From Methylocystaceae bacterium (GTDB lineage: Bacteria; Pseudomonadota; Alphaproteobacteria; Rhizobiales; Beijerinckiaceae), in assembly GCA_003152255.1 (NCBI GenBank), contig PLZT01000522.1, positions 1 through 12,803 on the forward strand: a stretch of DNA of 12,803 bases, read 5' to 3'. Under the pieces are notes generated by a model. It saw nothing but the letters and a program-made list of their open reading frames with translations. It did not search any database and was not told the origin of the DNA. The position numbers and the translations under genes are program-made. The first letter of the stretch is position 1. Each line of letters starts with the position of its first letter. Shown here piece by piece: positions 12,443 to 12,803 of this stretch.

Positions 12443-12803
12443 GACTGACCTCGCGCGTCATTATCGTTGCGCCTGAATGGAATGGGTGTGGCTGCACAGG
12501 CGTCCCGTTCCGCCTCCACAATCATCTCGTCAATGACGCGCCTCTTATCTTCATCACTCATGTATGTTCGATTTGACATCATGGCGTATGACATCGCGAG
12601 TAACTCATCTGAGGTGAGTTCGTTGAATGGCTTTTCTTGGTATGCGACGGCCTCGCGGATGGTGAAACAGCCCTTCGCCAAGTCCGTCAAAACATCATGC
12701 ACATGAACGGTGATTTTCTCTTGCGCATCAATGCCAAGATTCAACGCAACTTTTATCTTTAGGGGAAGGGTGAGAATGTGCGGTCTTATGTAGCAGCCAC
12801 CAC
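12439..12803 (-). CDS. Hypothetical protein, 5' end cut by the window edge
   Basis: The frame is open from the right edge of the window to its stop at 12439. Within the window there is a TTG at 12744 but no ATG or good ribosome site, and the upstream codons read sensibly (IRPHILTLPLKIKVALNLGI), so the true start probably lies outside. The visible part has the segment EKITVHVHDVLTDLAKGCFT, a helical stretch (PFNELTSDELLAMSYAMM) and an acidic helix (SDEDKRRVIDEMIVEAERDAC), with no motif I can name. It is translationally coupled to the HNH remnant through an ATGA overlap, and heads the minus-strand gene run seen here. Confidence 0.55.
   Translation of the reverse strand, partial: GGCYIRPHILTLPLKIKVALNLGIDAQEKITVHVHDVLTDLAKGCFTIREAVAYQEKPFNELTSDELLAMSYAMMSNRTYMSDEDKRRVIDEMIVEAERDACAATPIPFRRNDNDARGQS

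Overview
The window reads as chromosome of an alphaproteobacterium, most likely of the order Hyphomicrobiales (Rhizobiales). The reasons are the high GC content, the divK-pleD pair next to a DUF3572 gene, an alphaproteobacterial Crp/Fnr regulator, and palindromic repeats of the 'cccctcacc...gcaagcgg' type that are scattered through these genomes. The genus cannot be fixed from the sequence alone.

Positions 1-7319 look like ordinary chromosome. A DUF3572 gene diverges from divK-pleD, the single-domain regulator and diguanylate cyclase of the polar-development and c-di-GMP network. Next comes a block made of a Crp/Fnr regulator, a small conserved protein and a membrane hybrid histidine kinase, bracketed by two inverted copies of a ~210-bp palindromic element. 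The kinase is the main find in this half. Its N-terminus carries the plant ETR1-type ethylene-binding membrane domain, with all six key residues at exactly the ETR1 spacing, followed directly by HisKA, HATPase and REC domains. A two-domain polyphosphate:AMP phosphotransferase and a tRNA-Arg(CCT) gene close this half.

Positions 7320-12803 look like accessory DNA lying beside the tRNA gene, consistent with an integrated island. No integrase or second attachment site is visible, so the far border must lie outside the window. The region opens with repeat-rich non-coding DNA (a 60-bp tandem pair and a 29-bp GC-rich tandem). It then holds small orphan genes, two predicted winged-helix proteins, an HNH homing-type endonuclease with seven 17-residue repeats, a damaged second HNH gene, and a run of tightly packed minus-strand genes of unknown function ending at a good intrinsic terminator (10546-10569). 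One of these has a segment resembling the C-terminal tail of phage S49 protease/scaffold proteins, which weakly suggests a phage-derived or phage-satellite-like module.

Two structural signals stand out in the accessory half. One is a 167-bp gene-free stretch (10066-10232) with four consecutive perfect inverted repeats, preceded by iterated AT-rich repeats. The other is a pair of in-frame palindromes (8695-8744) with identical cores but different, self-complementary outer stems. Both are candidates for a cis-acting nucleic-acid element (structured RNA, origin, transfer or recombination site, or mobile palindrome). Function is inference throughout this region.
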